Shown in pieces: positions 1-10,650 of a stretch of DNA of 64,000 nucleotides. This DNA is from Sipunculus nudus (taxonomy: Eukaryota; Annelida; Sipuncula; Golfingiida; Sipunculidae). How positions within the stretch are numbered: position 1 is the first letter of the stretch; every line of letters starts with the position of its first letter. Where the stretch lies: NCBI GenBank assembly GCA_026874595.1, contig CM049316.1, positions 22,715,839-22,779,838 of the forward strand, given 5' to 3'. Both the position numbers and the translations under genes were made by a program. The notes under the pieces were generated by a model, which saw only the letters and a list, made by a program, of their open reading frames with translations, was not told the DNA's origin and did not search any database.

Positions 1-295
1 AAAATGGTGACCTTGACCTTCATGATCAAGGTCAAATAGGCCGAAATATAATTATTTGTGAACCCCATAACTTTTGATGTATTACATATTTTCCCCTCAA
101 ATTTGTAACACTAATTGTTTTAATCAAGTTCCCTGAGAAGCTCGAAAACTGGCGAGCTTCAAGGTCAAATCAGCCAGAAATAAAATGTCAGATCAGTTCA
201 TAACCTGGGTACCTTGAACATCATCACCATATAAATTCAAATCTTTAGAATTCCAGGATTTATGTTAGCACTTATTTGGTTCCAAGTTATGAAAT
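1..295. repeat. TGACCT/AGGTCA-rich dispersed repeat, two partial units
   Basis: The block opens with a TGACCTTGACC stretch facing an inverted TCAAGGTCA, then an 'aacccc/atcccataacttttga' stretch and a 'ttttcccctcaaatttg' stretch. The same order recurs at about 60610-60720 and 62890-63170, so this is a dispersed family. A second, weaker unit (aaggtcaaatcagcc) follows at about 160-200. No coding potential is seen. Confidence 0.7.
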
Positions 296-299
296 GACT

Positions 300-400
300 A
301 ATAGGTCCATGTGGCCGGGTGCACTGATATGTATAATTATATATGTATCTAAATGTACTTGTCGCTCTAATAAAGAATACTACTACTACTAGCACCAACT
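300..400 (+). repeat. Possible retroelement 3' tail with (ACT)n
   Basis: The sequence 'gtcgctctaataaagaatactactactacta' has an AATAAA-like signal directly followed by an ACT trinucleotide tail. Many LINE and SINE families end this way. No reverse transcriptase reading frame or target duplication was found, so this is only a candidate tail. Confidence 0.3.
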
Positions 401-897
401 TTTGAAGGGGTCAATTTTTCCCCTCAAATTTGGGAAAGTGAGGCCCGTTGTCAGGGGAAACATACCGTTGTTTTTGTGTAACAATAAAACAGGTCCTCTA
501 GTTATATCTGGGTCAACTGGAGGGTCTTTTTATACGGTCGAATATCCATGGTAAGAACCAACGTTTATCTGTTTGAGTTCGTTTGTATTCTCTGTGGGAA
601 TTCGGTCCATATTAAGGACAGAACATTCATTGTAAACCTGTCTAACCAAACCAATAATTTAAGATCTGAGGCAAAGGTAAGAGTCCGTATTAACGGTAGA
701 ATGTCAACGATGCAACCGACTTCCAGCCATGTTTACTAAATGAAATGTGAAGCCCATGCAGTACAGAAGGCCAATCGGCGGCGTACCTGCCTCTATATTT
801 GCCGTCCCTCTAACAAAACGTTACAAAACTAGACAACATAAGGAAACATCGATGTCAAAATTCCTTGTTATACTCTTTTTAGTTGACATCAGGGCAA
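401..897. other. No recognised feature
   Basis: Unique-looking intergenic sequence. Short open stretches exist (for example 548-739), but they lack recognisable protein similarity or splice context and are treated as chance. Confidence 0.5.
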
Positions 898-1311
898 TCA
901 CTGATGTAGGCTGGTCCACACTATCCAAGTCCGAGTCCAGACCACCCCAGTCCTTGAGGTTCGAGTCCAAGTCCACCTTCATCGAGTCGGAGTCATTTGG
1001 AGTCCGATACAAATCTTTGTTATTTAACAAGTTTACTTGAATGTTTAATTACGTTTAGCCCATGATGCAGAGCAGGGACTTGGCATGTATGATTATATAG
1101 TTTTTATTTTTTTTTTTGTAATACCCTGTTAGTAGTTCACCCATGTGTACAATTTGTATATAAAATGGGACAGTTTCCTTTTCTACTGGACTCAAGATGG
1201 ACTCGGGCTGATTTCTCGAGTCCTTACCTCCGAGTCTGCGAGTACAAGTCCGAGTCCACGACCCTCAAGTCCGAGTCCTTAAAACAGTTGACTTGGGTGC
1301 TACATCAGTGA
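898..1311. mobile_element. Non-autonomous TIR element with GAGTCCAAGTCC minisatellite, copy 1
   Basis: Terminal inverted repeats TCACTGATGTAG (898-909) and CTACATCAGTGA (1300-1311) are perfect over 12 bp. The interior has clusters of GAGTCCAAGTCC-type units near both ends (about 925-1005 and 1200-1285) around an AT-rich centre. The same arrangement is seen at 35229-35800. No clear target duplication was found, so the superfamily is not assigned. Confidence 0.55.
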
Positions 1312-1940
1312 ACGCAGTTATATCGATTAATTTTTATTAAGTTTTAGCTATATATTAAAGAGAAATCACCTCTTTGCTAATGTTAATGAAAAGTAGGCTC
1401 CGACTTGAGACTTTGGTATATTTCAGTATAACGGCACAGAAAAGTAAAATTATAATATATTCACTGCAGGATACACATAAAATGTAGTAAATTAATTTAT
1501 CATGTAACCACGACTTAGCATTAGCTTTAACTCAGCATGGTAAAACTGTATTTGGTGAGAGATATTTTATCATGAATACAAAGACATTACTATTAATTCT
1601 ATGCATTTACATCTGCTATCTTAAAGATAAAATCACTCCTACATAGGTCTGGGTGAAAGATTGTTATTATATAAAAGACCAGATTATATTACCATAAATT
1701 TCTGTAACCATGGCAGTAGTATAAATGGTAAATCAAAATTCAGGTAGCATTCAATATGTTAAGAAAAGTGTAGACGTTTGTTTTTTAACGAAACTAGTGA
1801 GAATATGAGGAATCGTGAAACGGGCATTTTAGGTTAATTCAGATATTGTTTTAAATGTCATGGTTTTTTGGTGAGTTCAAGAATGGAAATTCTTTATTCA
1901 TCCAGGGAAAGAGCAACAGAGTTCGTTATATAACATATTT
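1312..1940. other. No recognised feature
   Basis: AT-rich intergenic DNA without recognisable coding sequence, RNA gene or repeat family. Confidence 0.5.
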
Positions 1941-2242
1941 CACTTTTTCATAAACTCAAAAGTCTGTCACAATGAACAAACCTAACAGCTTTATTATGTA
2001 ATAAAATGTTTAATACATTAAGTGCAATAGTAATCCAACATGACTTCTACCGATCATTATTGCCAGTTACAATAACATGTCAATAAATTTTAATTACCAA
2101 AAGAAGTCAGTTACCGGAAAAGAATTAGTTACCGTAAGTACGACACCACACTTTCCCATAAACTCAAAACTCCCTCGTCATGAGCAAACCTATCAGCTTT
2201 ATTAGGTAATAAAAAGCTTAATTACACTAAAGAATTAGTTAA
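1941..2242 (+). repeat. Direct duplication, 208-bp spacing
   Basis: The segment beginning at 1941 (cactttttcataaactcaa) recurs in diverged form at 2149 (cactttcccataaactcaa), including 'aacctaacagctttattatgtaataaaa' versus 'aacctatcagctttattaggtaataaaa'. The match covers roughly 90 bp, so this is an old local duplication. Confidence 0.6.
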
Positions 2243-2865
2243 GTAGGGCAACACCAGGTGTCGTACACTGACGGAAGATTGCTCATGTGTGACTATATGT
2301 AAGAGAGGCAACCCTCCCCATCTGGAGGCATTGGTCTTCTGGCAGTGTTTCTCCCTGTTTAGTGCTACCTAGGGATTTCAGCCGTCTTTTAAATTTTTGT
2401 TAAGAAAAATTATATACCATTAACATAATTTAGAAAGAAAAAGTGAAATCCATGGTGAATAACGCATATTTTTTACAGTAATATTTTAAAAATTTGAAAA
2501 CAGAAAATCATTTTTATTACGCTGATTCAAATGAATATTCAGTTGGTCCTTCAGTGATTGATGATTGACAAAACTAGAAATCTGCATTCTAATGAATGCA
2601 AGCCTCCGCATTTCACTATTTCGGCCCATATTCCAAGGTTCATTCGTGCATAGGTGGCTCTACATTTGTGAAAATTCCTTAATAACCTTTCTGGATCCGA
2701 ATCATTTTCCGGATCCACACAATAATCTAAACGGTCCTCCCGTGGCCCATTCTAGAAATGCCAAGAACATTTCATGAGATTCCGTTCATGACTGCATGAG
2801 TTATGTTGTGCACAAGCACGAAAACACACGCATATAAACACACCCTGACACACATGAACCGGAGA
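2243..2865. other. No recognised feature
   Basis: Intergenic sequence. A 70-codon open frame at 2565-2777 has no recognisable similarity and is treated as chance. Confidence 0.45.
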
Positions 2866-2867
2866 TG

Positions 2868-3245
2868 AACGCATAACCTCCTGGCGGAAACAATAAAGCA
2901 TAAATAGAGCAGACTTTGTTTAGTCATAAATCACCAGAGACTCCAGTCTGTCAGTCAGATCTGTTTTGTTTGAGACAAATTTATGTGAGCGACATAACCT
3001 CTGGCGTTCACAACCTCCTGGCGGAGACAATAAAGCACAAATAGAGCAGACTTTGTTTAGTCATAAATCACCAGAGACTCTAGTCTGTCAGTCAGATCTG
3101 TTTTGTTTGAGACAAATTTATGTGAGAGACATAACCTCTGGTTGTTATTCCTATAGTACATTGAGAGACAATTAACGCATAAACAATGTACAACCAGGGC
3201 CGACTTTGTTTATCACTGAATCAATAAACTGTCAAGTTTGCCAGC
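2868..3245 (+). repeat. 137-bp tandem repeat, two full units plus a degenerate third
   Basis: Units start near 2868 and 3005, each with 'acctcctggcgg', 'agcagactttgtttagtc', 'gagactc(c/t)agtctgtcagtc' and 'gacaaatttatgtgag'. Corresponding points are offset by exactly 137 bp (2876 and 3013). From about 3150 a third copy keeps only 'gacaattaacgcataaacaa' and 'gccgactttgtttatcac'. Confidence 0.8.
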
Positions 3246-3644
3246 CTGTATTGTATAATACAACTGAAAAAAAAACGTAAATTTATTGGGAATACACATC
3301 TGGATTCAATAAATTAGACGAAAAAGAGAATGCATAGATATTATGAGACAAGGGGTACATTCGTTCAGTGTTAATGGTGAGTTTCTCTTCTTGGCCATAG
3401 TTCAACAAGGACGGTTTGAAAATATACGGACAAAATGAGCAGAATTCATCATTCTTGTTACGGCAGCTGTGGTCTTTACCTCATATAATTGAAATATTGG
3501 CTTATAAAAAGTATTATATGTTCACAACATGTAAAGGTCGGGTTTTAAATTGTATGTAAGTATAACCATGTCATCAGACTATAGACATTTCCCTACATAA
3601 TTTCATACTTTCTAATCGGTGTATGCTATCTATCCGCTTTCACA
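3246..3644. other. No recognised feature
   Basis: AT-rich intergenic DNA with no feature I can support. Confidence 0.45.
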
Positions 3645-3987
3645 GATTTATTGATTCAGCGAGCCAATCTGACATATATTTCATGAATAACGGACAAGCC
3701 CACAAGTGTTGGGACGAAACCACAACTGCCAATTAAACAAAATGTAAACAATACACTTAACCACGCCTTCTGAACAAGTTATCTACCGGAAACGCTACAG
3801 GCTCTTATATATTGTTTTATTGGATTGTTCGGATTCTCGATGCCTTCCCGGCAATGCTGAACGTTTGATCGGTACGTCACACCAGGCATCAGCGTAGTAC
3901 AAGTGTGCTCGAGTCATTTTATTGGTTCAACTGCCTTGTAAATTATTCATGAAATAGACGCCGGGACCGCTCGCTGAATAAATGTCT
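3645..3987. repeat. Inverted repeat pair enclosing a promoter-like stretch
   Basis: The left arm (about 3645-3692: ttcagcgagc, then atatttcatgaataa) is matched in inverse orientation at about 3943-3987 (ttattcatgaaatag, then gctcgctgaa). The roughly 250-bp interior contains a TATATA-like sequence near 3807 and an ATTGG (CCAAT-box) near 3924. It may be a small TIR element; target duplications are not evident. Confidence 0.45.
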
Positions 3988-4585
3988 TTGAAAGCGTACA
4001 ACTTAAGCTGCCACAAAATTAATAGTGTGACGATGCCATACATGATCTTATGGGTCTCTTTGTTCTTAACATTGTCACACCTCATTGATACATGATAGCC
4101 ACAAGTAGCCATAACAGATATTCAAAGGTTAATCAAACCACGCATGTCCAGTCCTTCTCACCAGCACGCATTTTGTGATGAATGAAAGGGGCACATCCCT
4201 GTGGTTTCAGGTGGCTAAAGATTCGCGAAAATGTGTGTATTATATCTGGCTATTGGTTCATTTTGGCTAAATATATACAAACATTTCACAGCAAAATTCT
4301 GTGTGGGTAAGCACAGTCCATGTGCATGTTCTCGCAACCTGACTGCGTGACAAGAGGTCCGATCTTATATATACATCATGCGAGACAACTCCAAACCACC
4401 GGTTGGGAGCTTAGAAAATATTGATTTAGCTATGCTTGGGTACCCGGTTTGCGTGCGCGGAACGTTAATATCTTGCGCCACTGATACAGCCTATGCCAGT
4501 TTATTTTCACTTGTGTTCATTAGTAAGCAAACAGTTTTAGAAAAATGTTTTAACAGATACCATAACAAGAAAACGTATATTTTAG
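3988..4585. other. No recognised gene
   Basis: A 61-codon minus-strand frame (3927-4112) with a predicted hydrophobic stretch overlaps the left edge. A 106-codon plus-strand frame (4378-4698) runs into the CCCTGA repeat. Neither resembles a known protein. Confidence 0.4.
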
Positions 4586-5306
4586 GTCATAGCTGCCAGC
4601 AGCCAAATCTAAAAAATCTTCCTGATTATTCCCTGACTATAATCCCCGACTTTCAGTTAGTTTTCAAAGATAAACCCACAATTTCATATTTGGTCTAAAA
4701 AACATCATTTTAGAGCTACATCCAATCAAAACCTTTAATAGAAAAAATATGGACCCAAATATCATACATCAGACCCAGTTCCTCAGTATAAAAATATTAA
4801 GGATATGCTTTAAAGCAACAAGTTAATTACCGGGGCAAGGAAAGTTCTGCAAAGAATGCATGGTGAATGCTATATGAAAACGTTACTCAGCTGAAGGCTA
4901 CGGTGGAAAAAATATAGGCATACTGAAAGGGGGGGGGGGGTTCTAGAAATGCATTTTTTTTTTAATTGTACCAAATTCACTAGGCACTTCTATATACTGA
5001 ATGTTATATGTTGACCCATCAATTGTTGTTGGTGGTATATATTGTGTATCCAAGCTCTGTAACATTAACCTAAGTTTTTAAACAAACTTTAAAAAGGAAA
5101 CAGGATTAAATCTGCAAACACGCCACAATTTTACAAAATTTCAAAACCTGCTTATCAACTATGATCGCAATAGCCCTTACAAATCCCTGAGTTTTCTCCG
5201 ATTCCCCTAATTACCACGGAATTGCACGAAGTTTTATAAATTCCCTGACTTTTCCCTGACCTTGAAAAAATCCCTGACATTTCCCTGTTAGCTGGCAACC
5301 GTGACT
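4586..5306. repeat. TTCCCTGA-type element with imperfect inverted ends
   Basis: The ends show an imperfect inverted repeat: gtcatagctgccagc at about 4586 against gctggcaaccgtgac at about 5290. Inside both ends lie short runs of (t)tccctgac motifs (4621-4665 and 5170-5285). The centre is AT-rich and includes a 10-base G run near 4930. Degenerate CCCTGAC-rich elements are common in invertebrate genomes. Confidence 0.4.
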
Positions 5307-6400
5307 ATATTTTAGATATATTTAACATGATTGGTCAGTGAATGGGCCCCTTTAATAACAGCTATAGTGATATGTAACAAAATTGCTTTAATTTATAAGT
5401 AAAATCTTCACACGTGCCCTGCCTTCACTCAGTCTAACATTACTCAGGTGTCAGGGTCTTAACTTTCAGAAATGTTCCAGTCTAACAAACAAAATGAATG
5501 GATGACATGATTCAGTGTATGGCCGTTTTACCCCAATTCACACTCTACCCCTGTAAAGCAGATCTTAAACCTCGGCTTCTCTGTCTTGAATAATAAGCAC
5601 AAAAAAGTTATAATACAAATATCAGTCTCATATATGTCTTTACACGTTTTTCTTTTTATATTTATGATTTTTATAAGGTCATAGTTCATTATTGATATTT
5701 AAAGGGGTCTATTTTGAGCCACATTGCTTACACTTTTTTATTCATTACAACATATCTGTCACACAATCTTCAAGACAAACAAGCGTATAATGTCTCAGTT
5801 GCCCAAACTTCGGCTAGGTACCTTACAAGTGATACCGCAAATTAACAAGACCAAACATTAGGTTTACTGGGAATTTTAATAAGACATGTATAGACCCAGA
5901 ACAAAAGTAATAAATGGTGATAAACATGTGCAAACAAATGGTGTATTATCTAATGTTATAAGCACATTTTGCTGAAAACAACAATTTTCCATAAAAAACA
6001 TCACGGCACATGGGACGTAATATCTCCAGATCACCTGCTATATATGTTGTAATAGTTTTGTGCGAGAGAAAACACAGTCAACGCGTGTCTGTTTACCGAT
6101 AAAAAAAGTTGGAAGCCTGAACAATCTTAGTTTGTGATGTTGCGCCGTATATGGTTACCAGGTGGCATGAGTGCATACCAAGTTAATTTGCGCGACTGAT
6201 CGCACCCGATGCAAGTGCATGTATTTCCTCTTTTGTACATGCAGGAGTAAGATAACGGTTGAGAACAAAACATTGGCAGACACCATAATATTTCAAGGAA
6301 TAAAGACTATACTGTAGCCCTGCCTGGACTTAAGTATATGCATTTAATAATAAAATGCTTAGAATAAAACTTGATTCCATGTACCGGTAGACATAACTCA
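5307..6400. other. No recognised feature
   Basis: AT-rich intergenic DNA. No open frame of note, no repeat family recognised. Confidence 0.45.
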
Positions 6401-6407
6401 GTGCCAG

Positions 6408-6496
6408 CTCTTTATATAGTCGGCCAGAGAGCCGTACTTTTGTTGTATAAATTGCCGCGAGGTGACAGTACCTGTTCTGAGCTTTGCGACACAGCA
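6408..6496 (+). promoter_or_regulatory. Candidate TATA promoter with short first exon and splice donor
   Basis: TTTATATAG at about 6410-6419 is followed by a GC-richer stretch (gagagccgtac, gccgcgaggtgacag, ctgagctttgcgac) that ends in AAA|GTAAGT near 6497-6505, a consensus 5' splice site. This is the shape of a short non-coding first exon. No downstream exon was identified before the minisatellite at 7055, so this is an inference from local signals only. Confidence 0.2.
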
Positions 6497-6505
6497 AAGT
6501 AAGTT

Positions 6506-7054
6506 TGATGGCTCTGTTATTGGGAGGAATTATATTTTAACCATTTCATCGACTGGGCCAGTCTAACTCTACTTAAATAATATTAAATAAACCTGGAATA
6601 TGCATATGGGGACTTTAAACACGAAGGCGATGATGATTAATGAATGAATTTATTAGACAAACTTGCTTGTCGTTGTTTGCACATGATCTAGCAACAATGA
6701 AAATTAGAACACTGCGAGTTAAGGAAGGGCCGTACAGACGTGTTAAAGACGTATAACCTTCAAGCAAGGGATGAGCGATGCTTGAATAAATAATTAAACA
6801 AAAAGAATGAAGGAACTGGCTGTAACCTATTTTAATAATTTTAACAAAGAGTAACGAATCAATGTCTCCCAATAAACGTTGAACCCTACCGGTGCCCTAG
6901 GAAAAAGGCTGCCCGGAGACAGAATTACAAAATTCAAAACCACCTACCCGATAGGGTTCCTAACCTGTTACGTAACACACAGCAGGAAAAAAGTATATAT
7001 TAAATGCAATACACGTTCAAAAAAAATCCAGTTAGTACAGTCTCTAGACGTCCT
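6506..7054. other. No recognised feature
   Basis: Intergenic. Short open frames on both strands lack similarity to known proteins. Confidence 0.4.
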
Positions 7055-8300
7055 AAGCTGGCGGCTCTGGACCCTGACTGGAGGCACTGTATCCTGATTG
7101 GCCGCACTGGACCCCGACTGGCGGCACTGGATCCCAACTGGCGGCTCTGGACCCCCACTGGCGGCACTGGACACCGACTGGCGGCACTGGAACCCGACTG
7201 ACGGCACTGGACCCCACCTGGGGGCACTAGTACCCGACTGGCGGCACTTGAACACGACTGGCGGCACTGGAACCCGACTGACTTTACTGGACCCCAAGTG
7301 ACTTTACTGCTGCCCCGGCTAGAGGCACTGAACCCCAACTGGCGGCACTGGTCCCCGACTGGCAGAACTGGCCCCCGACTAGCGGCACTAGTCCTCGACT
7401 GACTTCACTGGACCCCGACTGGCGGCACTGGACCCCGACTGGCGGCATGGACCCTGATTGGCGGCACTGTTCCTCGATTGTCGGCACCGGTACCTGACTG
7501 GCGGCACTAGACCTAAACTAACTTGAATGGACCCAACTGGCGGCACTTGACCCAGCGGGATAAGACCACGACTGGCGGCACTAGCCCAAATCTGTTGGCA
7601 CTGGACCCTGACTGGCGGCACTGGTCCCCGACTGGTGGCAATGGACCCCGACTGGCGGCACTGGACCCCGACTGGCGGTACAGGACCTCGATTGGCGGCA
7701 CTGTTCCCCGAATGGCGGCACCCGTACCTGACTTGCGGCATTGGACCTAAACTTACTTCAATGGACCCAGGACACGACTGGTGGCATAATGCCCAATCTG
7801 TTGGCACTGGTCCAAGACTGACTTCACAGGACCAAAACTGACTTCACTGGACCCCAACTGACTTAACTGGTTCCCTGACTGGCGGCACCAAACCCCGACT
7901 GGCGGCACTGGTCCCTGACTGGCAGCACTGGACTCCGACTGACGGAGCTGGACCCCGACTGGCGTTACTGGACCTCGATTGGCGGCACTGTTCCCCGAAT
8001 GGCGGCACCCGTACCTGACTTGCGGCATTGAAACCTATACTTACTTCAATGGACCCAGGACACGACTGATGGCATAATGCCCAATCTGTTGGCACTGGTC
8101 CAAGACTGACTTCACAGGACCAAAACTGACTTCACTCGACCCCAACTGACTTAACTGGTTCCCTGAATGGCGGCACTAAACCCCGACTGGTGGCACTGGT
8201 CCTTGACCGACAGCACTGGACCCAGACTGGTGGGACTGAACCCTGACTGGCGGCACTGGGCCCCGACTGGCGACAGTGGATCCTGATTGGCGGCACTGGA
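7055..8300. repeat. GC-rich 20-bp minisatellite, about 62 units
   Basis: The consensus unit is GACTGGCGGCACTGGACCCC, in register at exactly 20 bp over most of the block, with a second unit type in which GGCGGCACT is replaced by GACTTCACT. A higher-order copy of about 190 bp recurs with a 287-bp offset (from 7691 and from 7978). The unit has no stop codon in any of the six frames, so long overlapping open frames on both strands (for example 7388-7807) are by-products. The block is strikingly GC-rich against its AT-rich surroundings. Confidence 0.92.
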
Positions 8301-8479
8301 AAATTGAGACATACACTATAAGCAAAATCAGCATTTAAATTAGTAGGATTGTAATGCAATCTTGACCTTTAAGTGTGCTGTAATTATCAACAAGGTTCTG
8401 TGAGCCATTGGTTTGTGAGGCATAAGGAAAATATTTAAAGTGTCGGATGAAATCTTTGTTTAAAATGCATCCACATTTT
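8301..8479. other. No recognised feature
   Basis: AT-rich spacer between the minisatellite and the TGACCT-rich array. Confidence 0.4.
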
Positions 8480-10085
8480 TTAAAAAAGTGCTATGTGTGA
8501 CCTTGACCTTTCACCTTGGGGCCTAAAAAATAAGGGTCGTTTTCCTATTGGTAGCGAAGCAATATGTGAAAGACCGGTTTTGGATGTCAACTTTGGCTTA
8601 AATGTGTCCACACAACTATTTAGGGAGGTGGATGCAGTGACCTTGACCTTTTTTACCTCAAAATCAACAGGGTCATTCCTCTGTTGACAGAAAAGCAAAA
8701 TATGAAATATGGAAGATTTTTATCCTGGAGTTAAGCTTGAAATTTGTCCACATTTTTTTAGGTGGTCAAAGGACCTTGACCTGGTGACCTCAGGTTCCAT
8801 TATTTCTCTATTGGCAAGTTGCCATATATGCACAATTTGGCTAAATGCATTTACATTCTCTTGAAATAAGTGGGTCCTGTTAACTTCGCCTCTGACCTTG
8901 TGACCCAAAACGGAACAGGTTCTTCCTTTAGTGATGGGCCCTATATTTATAAATCAAGTTTTGAAATCTGTCAACCCAAACTGAAATAATCATCCGGAAA
9001 CTAATTTGTGGACAGACAGACAGATGGACAGGCTGATTCCTGTAGGACACCCACATATTCAAGTGGCGTTCTAATAACTAGGGACCAAGGGGTCTCGACG
9101 CTCAGCTATATTTGTATATAAAAATATAAGAATATTTTAAAAGAAATTTTCAGAATGACGGTCCTGTGACCTTAACCAATGCCCTTATGACAAAAAAATC
9201 TGAGAAATTATTATCCTTAAACTAACAGCATTTAGATTATTGTAAGAATCTTTTTAAAAGTGTGGGTCCAGTGACCTTGACCTCTTACAAGGTAACCTTA
9301 AAATCTACAGATTCCTTCCACTTTGGGCAAGTAATCCATGTGTTAAAGATGGATATTTAGGGATGAAAATTTGATTTACATTGCATCCACAATCATTTTA
9401 AAGATATGGCTCCTGTGACCTTCACCTTTGACCTCTGGACCCTGAAAATCAAAATGTTTCAAAGTATTGGGTCATTAATAAATCATGTTTGAAGCCAATC
9501 TGTCTAGCCAAAGCAGAATTATCATCAATAAACTATGAATGGATGGGCCTGTGACCTTGACTTTTGACCCTATGACCCCAAATCGAAAAGAATCTTCCCC
9601 TATTTGCAGGTGAGTAATATTTTGAAGATGAAAGGTTCGTGGTTAAAAGTTTGGCTTGAAATGCATACACATTCCTTAGAAATGGGTTCTGTGACCTTGA
9701 CTTTTGACCTTTGGACCCTAAAATCGACATGCTTATTACTTTACTGGTGAGCCATATATAAGTTAAGTTTGAAACCAAAATGTCAAACCAAACTGAAGTT
9801 ATCATCTGGAAACTAATTTGTGAACAGATGGCCCCTATGACCTTGACCTTTGGACCCCAAATTCATTTATGCTCTCCCTATACTGTCAAGTCAGCTAAAT
9901 GTGCATGACAAAAAATTTGGAATGAAAAACTTGGCTTTAAATGCAGCCATGATCTTTTTAATGTGAGTCTTGTGACCTTGACCTTTGACCTCATGACCCA
10001 AAAACCATATGTGTTTTTTCTTTAGTGGTGGGCCATGTGTAAGTCATGGTTGAAATCAATATTTCTATCCAACGTGGAGTTATCA
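8480..10085. repeat. TGACCTTGACCTTTGACCT tandem-dispersed array
   Basis: At least ten diverged units of roughly 100-180 bp. Each carries 'gtgaccttgacctttgacc', then 'ccaaaatc', a 'cctattggcaagt' stretch, 'gaaatatgg/gtgtaag' and 'aaatgcatccacaatcttttta'. Examples start near 8496, 8637, 8772, 8883, 9166, 9273, 9415, 9551, 9690, 9838 and 9974. TGACCT half-sites are stacked with spacings of 0-2 bp. Two units end in a (gaca)n tract (9010-9035, 10110-10155). There is no coding potential. Confidence 0.85.
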
Positions 10086-10295
10086 TCTGGAAACAATTTG
10101 TGTGGATATACGCATGGACAGACAGATGGACAGATGAACAGACAGACAGACAGGGTTATTATTATAGGGCATCCACTTGTGATCAATAAACACACCAGGC
10201 TTTTGGTCACTAGATGGAATCATAGCCGAGAAACTGACATGACTATTGTCATTTATAGTAAAATAAATAGAAAAAATATTTGTAAAAATTAGAAA

Positions 10296-10650
10296 AAAAT
10301 ACAGATGGCGCCACCACTTTTCCGGAACTATCAAAACTAGTCATGCGCAATATTCAAGGCAAGTTTCATGCCAATCCATGCATTCATTATCAAGATATTG
10401 GAGTTTTGTATCAAATTTATGATTATTCTGGAGGGTATTTACAAGCCCCATAGCTTGAAGGATATAGGTCGCAGTGACCTAATTTCAGGTTTAAAAGGAG
10501 ATTTTGTATTGACCTCCCTGGATTTTCACTTAGAAGTTTCTGGGACCAGCAGTAAAGATTTGTGCCCTGCTAATGGACGACTGGACTGCCCGACGACGGA
10601 CAAAGCGCCATTTCTATACCTCAGTTGACTTATAGTCAGCTGAGCTAAAA
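10296..10650 (-). repeat. AGCTCAGCTGA-hairpin repeat family, minus-strand copy
   Basis: Read on the minus strand it starts at about 10648 with the hairpin tttagctcagctgac, then gtcgtcgggcagtcc, 'agcagggcacaaat', 'cctgaaattaggtcactg' and ends near 'ggtggcgccatct' (10300-10312). This order is shared with 43600-43870, 60725-61650 and 63181-64000. Confidence 0.75.

Noticed and set aside
4378-4698. 106-codon plus-strand frame
   Set aside because: Its 3' half is CCCTGA repeat sequence and its 5' half has no similarity or splice support.
7388-7807. 139-codon minus-strand open frame and several overlapping frames on both strands
   Set aside because: Entirely produced by the stop-free 20-bp minisatellite unit; the frame changes with every unit and there is no non-repetitive coding context.
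8480-10085. CRISPR-like array
   Set aside because: Repeat units are diverged and long, spacers are not unique, and the genome is eukaryotic.
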